Shown here: piece by piece, positions 26,528-35,733 of the stretch | Numbering within the stretch: position 1 is the first letter of the stretch | Layout: each line of letters starts with the position of its first letter | DNA from: Pseudomonas benzenivorans | GTDB lineage: Bacteria > Pseudomonadota > Gammaproteobacteria > Pseudomonadales > Pseudomonadaceae | Reading direction: 5' to 3' | DNA length: 64,000 nucleotides | Assembly: GCF_024397895.1 (NCBI RefSeq) | Contig: NZ_CP073346.1 | Span: 372,001-436,000 of the forward strand | Made by a program: the position numbers and the translations under genes | Notes under the pieces: generated by a model | Seen by the model: the letters and a program-made list of their open reading frames with translations, nothing else | What the model was told of the DNA's origin: nothing | Database searches by the model: none

Positions 26528-27448
26528 CTAGGAATGCGCGCCCTGCGCCGACAGCGCCTGATCCCAGTAAGGCTCCCCGCCAAAATACTCGGCGTAAAAA
26601 TCGATGAAGGCCCGCACCTTGGGAGCCATCAGGCGCGAGCTGGAGTAGATCGCCCAGATCGCGGTCTCCGCCACCAGAGGACTGTCCTTCAGCACCTGGA
26701 TCAGCTCTCCACGCGCCAGGTGCTGGTAGACACTCCAGGTGGAGCTGATGGCGATGCCCAGACCGTCGACACAGGCGTCGCGCATGGCCTCGCCGTTGTC
26801 GGTGCGCAATTGGCCGGTGGGTCTAACGCTGACATGACCGGCCGGACTGTCGAACACCCAGGTTTCCAGCCCCAGCAGATTGATGCACTGATGATTCAGC
26901 AGATCCTGCGGCGCGGCCGGTTCACCGCACTGCTTCAGGTAGTCCGGCGAGGCGCAGATGATGCGCCTGTCCGGTGCCAGCTTGCGGGCAACCAGGCTCG
27001 AGTCTTTGAGCTCGGCATTGCGGATCGCGATATCGAAGCCGCCCTCGACCAGGTCGACTATCGAGTCGGACAGGCGCAGATCCAGGGACAAATGCGGATA
27101 GCGGGCGAGGAACGTCTTCAGCGCGGGGAGCAGGTGCATGCGCCCGAATGAGGCGGGCGCCGTCACCCGCAATGTCCCTCGGGGGGCCGTACTCCCCGCG
27201 CCCACCGAGGTGCGCGCCACCTCCACGCTGGCCAGCACCTCCTCGGCGTGCGGCAGAAACGCCTCGCCCTCCTGGGTGAGCGACACCTTGCGTGTGGTGC
27301 GGTGCACCAGGCGCACTCCCAGCCCCTCCTCCAGCTTGCTGATATGCGCACTGGCCACCGCCGGCGACAGGCCCAGCTCCTGCCCTGCCTGACTGATGTT
27401 ATGGGTGACGGCCAATCTGACGAAGAGCTTGAGATGCTCGATATTCAT
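26528..27448 (-). CDS. LysR-family transcriptional regulator (CrgA/DmlR-like)
   Basis: A 306-residue LTTR starting MNIEHLKLFVRLAVTHNISQ, with HTH SPAVASAHISKLEEGLGVRL and VHRTTRKVSLTQEGEAFLPH (residues 10-75). The effector domain begins GTLRVTAPASFGRMHLLPAL, typical of the subgroup that controls adjacent oxidoreductase genes in response to electrophiles or quinones. The frame is open 15 codons upstream but the MNIEHLKLF start is canonical. It is divergent from the quinone reductase-like operon. Confidence 0.9.
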   Translation of the reverse strand: MNIEHLKLFVRLAVTHNISQAGQELGLSPAVASAHISKLEEGLGVRLVHRTTRKVSLTQEGEAFLPHAEEVLASVEVARTSVGAGSTAPRGTLRVTAPASFGRMHLLPALKTFLARYPHLSLDLRLSDSIVDLVEGGFDIAIRNAELKDSSLVARKLAPDRRIICASPDYLKQCGEPAAPQDLLNHQCINLLGLETWVFDSPAGHVSVRPTGQLRTDNGEAMRDACVDGLGIAISSTWSVYQHLARGELIQVLKDSPLVAETAIWAIYSSSRLMAPKVRAFIDFYAEYFGGEPYWDQALSAQGAHS

Positions 27449-27764
27449 ATGTTTATCAATAAAAACAAAAAAGTGATTGTGCTTGATGGTCAATTATCAA
27501 TGAAAAGCCTATCAAATATCCTAGCTCTATCGACCTCGCCGCCCTGGCTAAACCCTTTCGGTGGTATCGGCGCTACGCCCCGCACCTTGGGTGCCCGTAC
27601 CGCCGGCTCGAACAGCCATCACGTCCTTATCGCGGGCCTGGACGAGCCCGCCTGACCTAGACACAACCCGCTTTGGCCCCCGCCGAGGTGTTCAAACACA
27701 GCACTCGCGACCGACGGTATGCGACCGGTGCTGCGCACTTTCCCGAAAAATCAGGAGACGCTCA
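27449..27764. promoter_or_regulatory. Divergent promoter region between LysR and quinone reductase
   Basis: This 316-base gap is AT-rich next to the LysR start, with related sequences TTTATCAATAAA and AATTATCAATGA about 40 bases apart that may be half-sites for the regulator. A GGAG ribosome site precedes the quinone reductase ATG. No gene is evident. Confidence 0.45.
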
Positions 27765-28751
27765 ATGAAAGCCATGACCCTCAATGAATATGGCGAAACT
27801 GCCGAGTTCCAGGTGACCGAACTGCCGAAGCCCTCGGTGAAGGCCGGGCACGTGGTGGTCCGCGTGGCGGCGACCAGTGTCAATACGGTCGATACCATGA
27901 TCCGCCAGCTGGGTAAGGACTTGCCGCTCTCCCCCGCCCTGCCCGCCGTACTGGGCATGGATTTCGCCGGCACCATTGAGGCAGTCGGCGAAGGCGTCAG
28001 CGGTTTTGCGCCGGGTGACGAGGTCTACGGTTGCGCCGGGGGCCTGGCCGACCTGCAAGGTACGCTGGCTGAGTACATGCTGGCTGACGCCAAGCTGATA
28101 GCTCACAAACCGAAATCGCTTTCGATGCGTGAGGCAGCAGCCCTGCCACTGGTGGGTATTACCGCCTACGAAGGTCTGCAACGCGCCGGCACCCACGCCG
28201 GACAGCGCGTACTGGTGCATGGTGGTGCGGGCGGTGTTGGCCATGTTGCCGTGCAATTGGCCAGGCACTTGGGTGCTGACGTCTACGCCACCTGCTCGGG
28301 TGATCGGCAGGCGAGCGTGATCAACGGCTATGGCGCCACGGCGATCAACTACAAGGCCGAAACGGTCACCGAGTATGTGGCGAAGCACACCGGCGGCGAC
28401 GGTTTCGAGATCGTCTTCGATAGCGTTGGCGGCGCCAACATGAGCAACTCCTTCGACGCAGCCGCGTTGAATGGGCAGGTTGTCACCACTGTCTCCATGC
28501 TGGAACTGGACCTGACGCCCGCGCACTTCAAGGGTCTATCCGTACATGTCGTGTTCATGCTGATCCCGATGCTGCACAACCACAAGCGCGATGAACACGG
28601 CGCCATTCTCACCAAACTGGCCGAGATCGCGGATGCGGGTGCCCTCAAGCCACTGCTGGATGATGCCCAGTTCGGCCTCGAAGACATCGGCAAAGCCCAT
28701 GCTCGCCTGGGCAGCGGACAAGCCATGGGCAAGGTGGTCGTAGAAATCTGA
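27765..28751 (+). CDS. Quinone oxidoreductase-like MDR dehydrogenase
   Basis: A 328-residue medium-chain dehydrogenase/reductase without structural-zinc cysteines, so of the zeta-crystallin/quinone reductase type. MKAMTLNEYGE starts it, PAVLGMDFAGTIEAVGEGV is the typical first-domain motif, and the NADP-binding VLVHGGAGGVGHVAVQLARHLG is near residue 150. It likely reduces quinones or alpha,beta-unsaturated carbonyls with NADPH. The upstream open frame is not homologous. It heads an operon with a luciferase-like monooxygenase and an SDR, opposite a LysR gene. Confidence 0.88.
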   Translation: MKAMTLNEYGETAEFQVTELPKPSVKAGHVVVRVAATSVNTVDTMIRQLGKDLPLSPALPAVLGMDFAGTIEAVGEGVSGFAPGDEVYGCAGGLADLQGTLAEYMLADAKLIAHKPKSLSMREAAALPLVGITAYEGLQRAGTHAGQRVLVHGGAGGVGHVAVQLARHLGADVYATCSGDRQASVINGYGATAINYKAETVTEYVAKHTGGDGFEIVFDSVGGANMSNSFDAAALNGQVVTTVSMLELDLTPAHFKGLSVHVVFMLIPMLHNHKRDEHGAILTKLAEIADAGALKPLLDDAQFGLEDIGKAHARLGSGQAMGKVVVEI

Positions 28752-28832
28752 GTCCGACGAACATCGGGCTAGTAGCCGGTGGGCCTCGTTCATCCCGGGT
28801 GAGCAGAGCCCACTCAACTTAGAGCAAGAGAT

Positions 28833-29810
28833 GTGTCAATGACGTTTGAACACGCCCTCCCTGAGAGATTCAGGTCCGTCAATCGGGGCTATGACGCCAC
28901 TTTTCGTCCGCACAGGCTAAGCCTCGGACTGGTGGTTCCCCTCGAGCGCTATACCAGCGGGCCTGTGCCGTCGATGGTTGACCACCTTGAGCGGGTCCGC
29001 CTGGCCGAGCAACTGGGCTTCGCCGCCGTCTGGCTACGCGACGTCCCCTTCAACGTGCCGTCTTTCGGTGACGCGGGCCAGCTCTACGACCCCTTTGTCT
29101 ACCTTGGACTACTGGCAGGACAGACCAGCCGAATCGCGCTGGGCACGGCGAGTATCGTGCTGCCGCTACGCCATCCGGCCCATGTCGCCAAAGCGGCGGC
29201 GAGTATCGATGTGCTGTCGGGTGGACGGCTCATCCTCGGAGTCGCCTCGGGCGATCGGCCGGATGAGTACCCGGCACTCAACCTGACCTACGATGACCGT
29301 GGCGAGCGCTTTCGCGACAGTTTCGCCTACATCCGGCGCATGGAGCAGACGTCTCCCGCCTTTGCGAACAGCTACGGCAGCTTGCCGGGGGGTATGGATA
29401 TGTTGCCCAAACCCCTCTCGGGAAAACTGCCGCTGCTGATTACCGGCGCCAGCCAGCAGAGCCCGGATTGGCTCGCCGGCAACGGCGATGGCTGGATAAC
29501 CTACCCGCGCCCGGTTGCGACACAGGCGCAGGTCATCAGTGACTGGCGCAAACGCGTAGAGGCTGCCGGCCATCCCGCCAAACCGGCCGTGCAATCGCTC
29601 TACGTGGATCTGTTGGAGGCAGCCGATGCGTCGCCCCAGGCTATCCACCTCGGTTTTCGCTCAGGCATGAACCATCTCCGTGCCTACCTGAAGTCCTTGG
29701 AAGAAATTGGCATCAACCACGTGGCATTGAACCTGCGGTTCAACCAAGCCGACATTGAAACAACCCTGCAACGGATCGCTGACGAGCTATTGCCGGACTT
29801 TACGACCTGA
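28833..29810 (+). CDS. Luciferase-like monooxygenase (LLM class)
   Basis: A 325-residue flavin-dependent oxidoreductase. LSLGLVVPLE near the start, RLAEQLGFAAVWLRDVPF, RIALGTASIVLPLRHPAHVAKAAAS and LSGGRLILGVASGDRPDEY (about 130-148) are the standard TIM-barrel segments, and the whole resembles the BA3436-type subgroup. It would use FMNH2 or F420-like flavin on an unknown substrate. The start may be GTG at 28833 or ATG at 28839. It lies in an operon between the quinone reductase and the SDR; spacing to the SDR is 11 bases. Confidence 0.87.
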   Translation: MSMTFEHALPERFRSVNRGYDATFRPHRLSLGLVVPLERYTSGPVPSMVDHLERVRLAEQLGFAAVWLRDVPFNVPSFGDAGQLYDPFVYLGLLAGQTSRIALGTASIVLPLRHPAHVAKAAASIDVLSGGRLILGVASGDRPDEYPALNLTYDDRGERFRDSFAYIRRMEQTSPAFANSYGSLPGGMDMLPKPLSGKLPLLITGASQQSPDWLAGNGDGWITYPRPVATQAQVISDWRKRVEAAGHPAKPAVQSLYVDLLEAADASPQAIHLGFRSGMNHLRAYLKSLEEIGINHVALNLRFNQADIETTLQRIADELLPDFTT

Positions 29811-29821
29811 GGTGACAACCG

Positions 29822-30631
29822 ATGCAAAAGACCATTCTGATCACGGGCGCTACCGACGGCATAGGCTTCGAAACGGCCAAGCTTCTGTACTCTCAGGGGC
29901 ATCGGCTTCTGCTGCACGGACGCAGTCCAGATAAATTGCAAGCCACCAAGAAAGCACTCTCGACCTTGCCGGGTGCTGGGCGCATCGAAGGTTACCTGGC
30001 CGACCTGGCGCACTTGAGCGAAGTCATGTCGCTCGGCCAAGCGATCACCGAGGCTCATCAGCGACTGGACGTCGTGATCAACAACGCGGGCATCTTTCGC
30101 TCGCCTGATACCTGCACAGCTGACGGGTTGGACCTGCGCTTTGCGGTCAACACCTTCGCCCCCTATCTGCTGACCCGGCAACTGCTGCCATTGCTTGGAC
30201 CTGAAGCCCGGGTGATCAACCTCTCTTCCGCTGCACAGTCGCCGGTAAACCTGGATGCGCTGGTCGGCCGAAGGCAGATCCCAGACCAGCTGGAGGCCTA
30301 TGCCCAGAGCAAACTGGCCCTGACCATGTGGTCCCACGGCATGGCGCATGCGCAAAAAGACAGGGGGCCGCTGCTGGTCGCGGTGAACCCCGGGTCATTG
30401 CTGGCAACCAAGATGGTGAAGGAAGGCTTCGGCCTACCTGGCAAGAATCTCCAGGTCGGCGCCCAGATTCTTGTTCAGGCAGCGCTAGCAGAGGAGTTCG
30501 CAACAGCTTCTGGCCGGTACTTCGACAATGACATAGGACGGTTCGCCGCGCCCCATCCCGATGCCCTAGACCTGCAGAAGTGCGAAGACGTGATCCAGGC
30601 TATCGAGTTGGTTCTGGTCGGAAAAACCTAG
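29822..30631 (+). CDS. Short-chain dehydrogenase/reductase
   Basis: A 269-residue SDR with the cofactor motif ILITGATDGIGFETAKLL (TGxxxGIG, residues 5-22), VVINNAGIF (NNAG) near 83 and the catalytic YAQSK near 160 with Ser in INLSSAAQ. An Arg after the second strand (LHGRSPDK) favours NADP(H). It resembles retinol dehydrogenase-like SDRs. It is the last gene of the quinone reductase/LLM/SDR operon, ATG following GAGGTGACAACCG. Confidence 0.9.
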   Translation: MQKTILITGATDGIGFETAKLLYSQGHRLLLHGRSPDKLQATKKALSTLPGAGRIEGYLADLAHLSEVMSLGQAITEAHQRLDVVINNAGIFRSPDTCTADGLDLRFAVNTFAPYLLTRQLLPLLGPEARVINLSSAAQSPVNLDALVGRRQIPDQLEAYAQSKLALTMWSHGMAHAQKDRGPLLVAVNPGSLLATKMVKEGFGLPGKNLQVGAQILVQAALAEEFATASGRYFDNDIGRFAAPHPDALDLQKCEDVIQAIELVLVGKT

Positions 30632-30908
30632 TCAGGACTTGCCCAGTCCAGTAGCCACCACGTGGCCATGGACCGGCGGAATCGCCAGGCGCCCCTGAGT
30701 GCTATCGGTGGTCTGAAAGAACCATTCGGAAATCAGATCAGCACCCAGGCCCACTGCAGGTCTGCCTCCTCGCGCAGTGGCGAATTGGCAGACACTTCTC
30801 GGGCTTTGAAGGAACGAGCAGCCGTCGCTTGGGAATCTGAAACCGAAGAGCATCCCGCCTTCAGATGTATATGGTGGCGCGGCTAGCCACCACCATATCT
30901 ATTGGAAG

Positions 30909-32333
30909 TTAACGCAGACTGACAAACTTGCTCTTCATGTAAGCGTCCAACGCTTCGATGCCACCCTCGACACCATAACCGCTGTCACCCCACCCACCCA
31001 GTGGTACTTCGGCAATGTGCGCCGGGACATCGTTGACACCAATGGTTCCAGCGGTCAGTTGCTCGCTGAAGCGTTGTTGACGCTTCGAGTCACGGGTGAA
31101 CAGGTAGGCTGCCAGGCCATAATCGACGTCATTGGCAATCCGCAGCACTTCGTCTTCGTCATTGAACGGCAGGATCGGGACTACTGGGCCAAAGATTTCG
31201 TTGCTCATAAGGTCCGCATCCAGGCTGACGTTGGTAAGCACCGTGGGCTCGAAATAGAACCCCTGCTCACCGATGCGCCGACCGCCGATTTCGATCCTGG
31301 CTCCCTTCGATACGGCGTCTGCAATTAGCTGTTCCATAGCCTGCAGGCGACGCTCATTGGCAAGCGGCCCCATTTGCGTGGTGCTGGCGCTACCATTGCC
31401 AACGATCAAATGCTTGGCATGCTCGCAGAACAGCGCGACAAACTGCTCATACTTGCTTTCATGGACAAAGAAGCGTGTGGGGGAAACGCACACTTGACCG
31501 GCGTTGAAGAACTTCTTGGCGACCAACATCTTCGCGAGAGGCTCGATGTCGACATCATCGAAGATGATAACCGGGGAATGGCCACCCAATTCCATCGTGA
31601 CAGGTTTCATGACTTCGCCGGCCTTTGCCGCCAGCAATTTGCCCACCGGCGAGGATCCGGTAAAGGTGATCTTGCGCACGGACGGGGCTGCGATCAGCTG
31701 GCTTGATATCTGCGCGGGGTTACCGAGTACCACGTTTAGCGTCCTGGCTGGAACGCCGGCGTCAAGCAGTGCTTTGACAAGTTCAATCGCCGAGCCGGGA
31801 GTTTCCTCTGCCGGCTTGACGACACAGGAACAACCTGCGCCCAGCAGCCCGGCAAGTTTCTTGGCGGTAAGCACAACTGGGAAGTTCCATGGGGAAAAGG
31901 CGGCGACCACGCCAACCGGTACCATGCGAATCTCGATAGTGTTCCCGCTGTCGCGCCCACTCATCAAACGGCCAGCCATGCGCCGCGCTTCCTCGCCGCC
32001 CCACTCGATAAAGTCAGCGGCGCGCTCGACCTCGCCTACCGACTCGGCCAAGGGCTTACCCTGCTCCAGAGTCAAAACCTGCGCGATGTCCTGTTTACGC
32101 TGGCGCAATAGCTCCGCGGCACGCTTTAGAATCGCGCCTTTCTCCCATTGCGGCACCGCTTGCCAATCCTTGAGGCCCTGATCGGCTGAAGCAACGGCCC
32201 GGTCAATATCCGAGGACGTCGCATGACAGAAGTGGCCAATAACCTCTTCGGTTGCCGGATTAATAACTGGCTCTTTGACGCCGTCGGCCCCATCGGTCCA
32301 CTGCCCGTCGATGAAAAGTTGATATGTTTTCAT
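30909..32333 (-). CDS. NAD(P)-dependent aldehyde dehydrogenase, succinate-semialdehyde type
   Basis: A 474-residue ALDH. The catalytic Glu is in VTMELGGHSPVI (about 242-253) and the catalytic Cys in FFNAGQVCVSPTRFFVHE (about 275-292). KPAEETPGSAIELVKALLDAGVP and FSPWNFPV are cofactor and substrate-site segments. The pattern is closest to succinate/glutarate-semialdehyde dehydrogenases. The start at MKTYQLFIDGQWTDG is supported by GGAGG; the 13 upstream codons are omitted. It is separated from the BCCT gene by a LysR gene but probably belongs to the same catabolic cluster, oxidising the aldehyde made by the zinc ADH. Confidence 0.9.
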   Translation of the reverse strand: MKTYQLFIDGQWTDGADGVKEPVINPATEEVIGHFCHATSSDIDRAVASADQGLKDWQAVPQWEKGAILKRAAELLRQRKQDIAQVLTLEQGKPLAESVGEVERAADFIEWGGEEARRMAGRLMSGRDSGNTIEIRMVPVGVVAAFSPWNFPVVLTAKKLAGLLGAGCSCVVKPAEETPGSAIELVKALLDAGVPARTLNVVLGNPAQISSQLIAAPSVRKITFTGSSPVGKLLAAKAGEVMKPVTMELGGHSPVIIFDDVDIEPLAKMLVAKKFFNAGQVCVSPTRFFVHESKYEQFVALFCEHAKHLIVGNGSASTTQMGPLANERRLQAMEQLIADAVSKGARIEIGGRRIGEQGFYFEPTVLTNVSLDADLMSNEIFGPVVPILPFNDEDEVLRIANDVDYGLAAYLFTRDSKRQQRFSEQLTAGTIGVNDVPAHIAEVPLGGWGDSGYGVEGGIEALDAYMKSKFVSLR

Positions 32334-32466
32334 GTTGCCTCCTCTATAAATGGACGAACAAATCCATTCCACTCTAATAGCGGTTGATTGTTTTTGATGA
32401 GCGGCTTGCCGGTATGGCCGGTGTGAAAGGCGCGTGCCCGTTGACCGGCCAACTGACGTGACTGTG

Positions 32467-33348
32467 TTATTTAACCGGCTTGAATTCTGACTTCATCCAC
32501 TCGGCAAATTGCATTTCTTTAGGGGAGATGCTGTAGTACTCCGGCTCTACGATAAAGAAATTTTCGCGGCTTTTCATGTCGCCGTATTCGAGCCTCACCA
32601 GGCTTCCATCGTCAAGAAATCCATCGACCAGCGAATTTATTCCCAGCGCTATGTAGTTCCCTGACGCTGCAGCCTTGTAGGCCAATAAATTGCTCTCGAC
32701 ATGCAGATTGCTGGCCTTGATGTGCAGGCTTCGCTGATGTTCGCTGGACCACTCCTGCCATCCAGTCTTGTTGCCCATCACGGACACCAGGGGGTGATCG
32801 AATATATCTTCAAGCCTGTTTATCGCACTGTGCGTCGCGGGCGAACAAACCGGAAAAATATTATCTTGGGTGAGCTGGTAGCATTTGGCGTCACTCCAGG
32901 TCCCGTCGCCATAACGAATTTCTATTCCGCGTCCGATTTCACCGAAATCAGTGAGCCATAGACCGGAGTACAATTCGACCTGGGTGTCCGGGTAGAGCTT
33001 GTGAAACTCATGAATTTTTCCGGACAGCCAAGTATCGGCAAAGGAATAGTTTGACTTTATGGTGACGATGTCGGTGTGCCCAGAGCCAAACAGCTGATCG
33101 GTGGTGGCGGAAATTTTTTCCAAGGCAACTTTTATGACATTGTAGTAATGCTTGCCTACGTCAGTCAGGGAAATGCCTTTCTTTCCTCTTACGATCAGGC
33201 GCGCGCCCAGATAGTCCTCCAGGGACTTGATCTGCTGGCTAACGGCAGACTGCGACACGTTGAGCCTTTCCGAGGCTTCGGTAATCGAGCCTGACTCGAC
33301 GATAATCTTGAAAACGAACAACCAATTATGCGGCGGCGGTCTTTTCAT
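32467..33348 (-). CDS. LysR-family transcriptional regulator (GcvA-like)
   Basis: A 293-residue LTTR of the GcvA/AmpR-like group: PPPHNWLFVFKIIVESGSIT, then VSQSAVSQQIKSLEDYLGAR and GISLTDVGKHYY in the HTH region, and IEIRYGDGTW in the effector domain, a GcvA-type feature. It sits between the ALDH and the BCCT transporter on the same strand and is the obvious candidate regulator of the 31-40 kb cluster, possibly through the 50-bp repeats at 35401 and 39981. Confidence 0.9.
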   Translation of the reverse strand: MKRPPPHNWLFVFKIIVESGSITEASERLNVSQSAVSQQIKSLEDYLGARLIVRGKKGISLTDVGKHYYNVIKVALEKISATTDQLFGSGHTDIVTIKSNYSFADTWLSGKIHEFHKLYPDTQVELYSGLWLTDFGEIGRGIEIRYGDGTWSDAKCYQLTQDNIFPVCSPATHSAINRLEDIFDHPLVSVMGNKTGWQEWSSEHQRSLHIKASNLHVESNLLAYKAAASGNYIALGINSLVDGFLDDGSLVRLEYGDMKSRENFFIVEPEYYSISPKEMQFAEWMKSEFKPVK

Positions 33349-33492
33349 CGTCTGATCCTCATTCGTCTAACCAGGTCGACCAGGGATTGCCTAGGCTTGA
33401 GCAACTGTTTCGCTCTGCTAGTCAGCAATCCCTGGAACCTCAGTCGGCTCGACTCGCGAACTATTACGCTCCCCGCCACATTATTGCGCAGT

Positions 33493-35082
33493 TCATTGCG
33501 AGCGCCCGATTCGAGTCGCCTCCTCGGCAGCCCGATCCTCCATCATATAGCGCATCGTGGTGATCATCATGCAGAACAGAATCAGCAACAGTGGTAGCGC
33601 GACGATCACCGATGCCGTCTGCATGCTTTTCAGCCCCCCCACGAACAGCAGTGCCAGCGGCAGGATCGTGATCACGAAACACCAGAACAGGCGGTTGGAC
33701 TTTTCGGGCTCTTGACCTTCACCGAGCTCGCTGGAGGTGGCGCAAGCCAGTACATAGGCGGCGGAGTCGAAGGTCGTAGCCAGGAGCACGATGCCGGATA
33801 CGGCCAGAGCGATCAGAAGAAGGGTGGAGCCTGGCAGCGTCTTGAAAATCTCGACAATGGCTGCAGCGCCGCCTTTGCTGTTGACGATTTCCGACACGGC
33901 AAGGGTTTCAGTCATCTGCAGATCGATGCCATAGCCCCCCACCACGATGTAGAACATGGCAGTGCCGGCAGTGCCGAAGACGAGCATGCCGAGGATCACT
34001 TCTCGGATGGTCCTTCCCTGAGAAATGCGCGTTACGAACATGCCCATAAAGGGGGCGTAGGCGATCCACCAGGCCCAATAGAACACCGTCCAGGCCTGCG
34101 GAAAACCACTTTGGCCGACGCTGTCAGTCCAAGTGCTCATTTTTATGAAGTTTTCGACGGCATAACCCACGGAATCGAAGCCAAGACCAATAATAAACTT
34201 GCTCGGACCGACCATCAGGATGTACAGCACAATCGCCACCGTCACCACGGTCGAGAAAATACTCAGGCGCTTGATGCCCTTGGCCAGGCCCAGTCCACTG
34301 CTGATCGTGAAGACTGCCGTACAGGCGAGAATGATGGAGATGTCCATGGTGAGGCTAGGCTCGATCCCCAGCACACTGGCTACGGCCATGCCGATCATGG
34401 GTGTGCCCAAGCCGAGAGAGGTGGCGGCGGCGCCCAGGATGCCGAACAGGAACATATAGTTGATGAAAGTACCTACGGGACCATCAACCAGGCCTCCGAG
34501 CGCGCCGCGGCATGACTCGCTGAGGTTGTAAATATGCTTCTTGCGCACGTAATAGATGTAGGACATCGCGATGGCGGGCACGCAATAGATTGCCCAGGCA
34601 GAGGGGCCCCAGTGAAAGAGGCCATAGGCCTGACCCACTACGTACATTTCAGTGGTTTTCGGCTCTATCCCGAAAGGCGTCCAGGCATAGTGATACGCCC
34701 ATTCGGTTCCCGCCCAGAGCATCAACCCGGTGGCGATACCGGCCAGGAACACCATCATGATCCATGAGCTTCTGGAGAACTCTGCGGGTGCAGCCTGGTC
34801 CGCACTGAGCTTGATGTCGCCGTAGCGAGTACACGCGAGATAAATCAGAAAGCCCATCGCCGCGAGCGGCAGAGATAGAAATGCAAAGTCAAACGTATGC
34901 GTCATCGACTTGAACAGCGAGTCGATAAAACCCTTACCCTCTTCTGGCAGCAATATAAGCGGTAACGCAACGGCGATAACAATTAGAATGCTGAAGATTT
35001 GCATTCTTCTATTGCTGTTATTTCTAGTACTGGTGACGGGCTCTATAGGAGTGTCTATAGACTCTTGATAGCTGGCGTTCAT
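33493..35082 (-). CDS. BCCT-family transporter (betaine/choline/carnitine type)
   Basis: A 529-residue inner-membrane carrier with about twelve helices. The hallmark aromatic segment WTVFYWAWWIAYAPFMGMFV (helix 8 region) followed by TRISQGRTIREVI is clear, as is GIATGLMLWAGTEWAYHY in the substrate helix. BCCT proteins move quaternary ammonium or tertiary sulfonium compounds (glycine betaine, choline, carnitine, DMSP) with Na+ or H+, or by exchange. There is no long C-terminal osmosensing tail, so a catabolic uptake role is more likely than osmoregulation. One 50-bp repeat element lies 318 bp upstream. Confidence 0.93.
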   Translation of the reverse strand: MNASYQESIDTPIEPVTSTRNNSNRRMQIFSILIVIAVALPLILLPEEGKGFIDSLFKSMTHTFDFAFLSLPLAAMGFLIYLACTRYGDIKLSADQAAPAEFSRSSWIMMVFLAGIATGLMLWAGTEWAYHYAWTPFGIEPKTTEMYVVGQAYGLFHWGPSAWAIYCVPAIAMSYIYYVRKKHIYNLSESCRGALGGLVDGPVGTFINYMFLFGILGAAATSLGLGTPMIGMAVASVLGIEPSLTMDISIILACTAVFTISSGLGLAKGIKRLSIFSTVVTVAIVLYILMVGPSKFIIGLGFDSVGYAVENFIKMSTWTDSVGQSGFPQAWTVFYWAWWIAYAPFMGMFVTRISQGRTIREVILGMLVFGTAGTAMFYIVVGGYGIDLQMTETLAVSEIVNSKGGAAAIVEIFKTLPGSTLLLIALAVSGIVLLATTFDSAAYVLACATSSELGEGQEPEKSNRLFWCFVITILPLALLFVGGLKSMQTASVIVALPLLLILFCMMITTMRYMMEDRAAEEATRIGRSQ

Positions 35083-35400
35083 GATCTACCTCTAGCTTAT
35101 TTTTATAATATGCAGCGCCGAATGTCTTTCGATACTCAACGGGGCACGTTAAGGCATTCCTTTTGCGTTGGTGTAGCGCTATGTATCCGTATGTCTATGC
35201 TTCCAGTTTGAGGGGCAGCCTAATCCAGGAGCATGTGTACTGATTGCCAGGCAGGCGGTACTGGGTTTAGCTCTACCTCCCGAATAACTTAAACATTACG
35301 CGGACTCGCTGTTTACTTTCTCCGCCGCGGCCTACTATCGGCTTGGCGGTTTTGGCAGGTCTTACTTTTTGCTATGGAACATAGTGGTCAATATGGCGGC

Positions 35401-35450
35401 AGAAGAAAATTCAAATTATTTCTGCTACGCAGTAGAAAAGCTTATGTTGC
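35401..35450 (-). repeat. 50-bp repeat element, copy 1 (upstream of BCCT)
   Basis: The 50 bases match 39981-40030 at 44 of 50 positions in the same orientation. The core TTTCTGCTACGCAGTAG holds an inverted repeat (CTGCT/GCAG), flanked by AAAATTCAAATT and CTTATG. Both copies lie upstream of genes on the minus strand, so it is probably a shared operator or promoter. Confidence 0.85.
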
Positions 35451-35629
35451 CCCGCCGCCTGTTCTGGCATCAGGCGACGTCGAATAAATCCAATTATTCC
35501 GCTAAATAAGCCTATCCACACAGCCTGAGCGCTATCGCGCAAGCCCCATGGGCTTTTCCAGTACCGAGTGCGCCGGCAGATGCGGACACGCCCGGCACGA
35601 GGGCTTCATTCACAGCTGTAAAACGCAGA

Positions 35630-35651
35630 AGCCAGGGGGTCAGCCCTGGCT
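35630..35651 (-). terminator. Terminator-like hairpin after the lyase gene
   Basis: AGCCAGGG (35630-35637) pairs with CCCTGGCT (35644-35651) around a 6-base loop, 83 bases after the lyase stop. On the minus strand the tail is weak (TCTGCG); on the plus strand TCTCTT follows. Confidence 0.5.
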
Positions 35652-35733
35652 TCTCTTGACACCTGTGGGCCTCCCCTGAACCGAGGACGGCCTGGCAAGC
35701 CAGCAACGGATCTCTGACTGGCTCTCCATTGCT

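Larger units (their letters stand above)
35083..35733. promoter_or_regulatory. Intergenic region upstream of the BCCT gene
   Basis: This 651-base gap holds no convincing gene. It contains the first copy of the 50-bp repeat (35401-35450), an AT-rich stretch after it, and a terminator-like hairpin at 35630-35651 that follows the lyase gene. The BCCT promoter must lie here. Confidence 0.6.
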
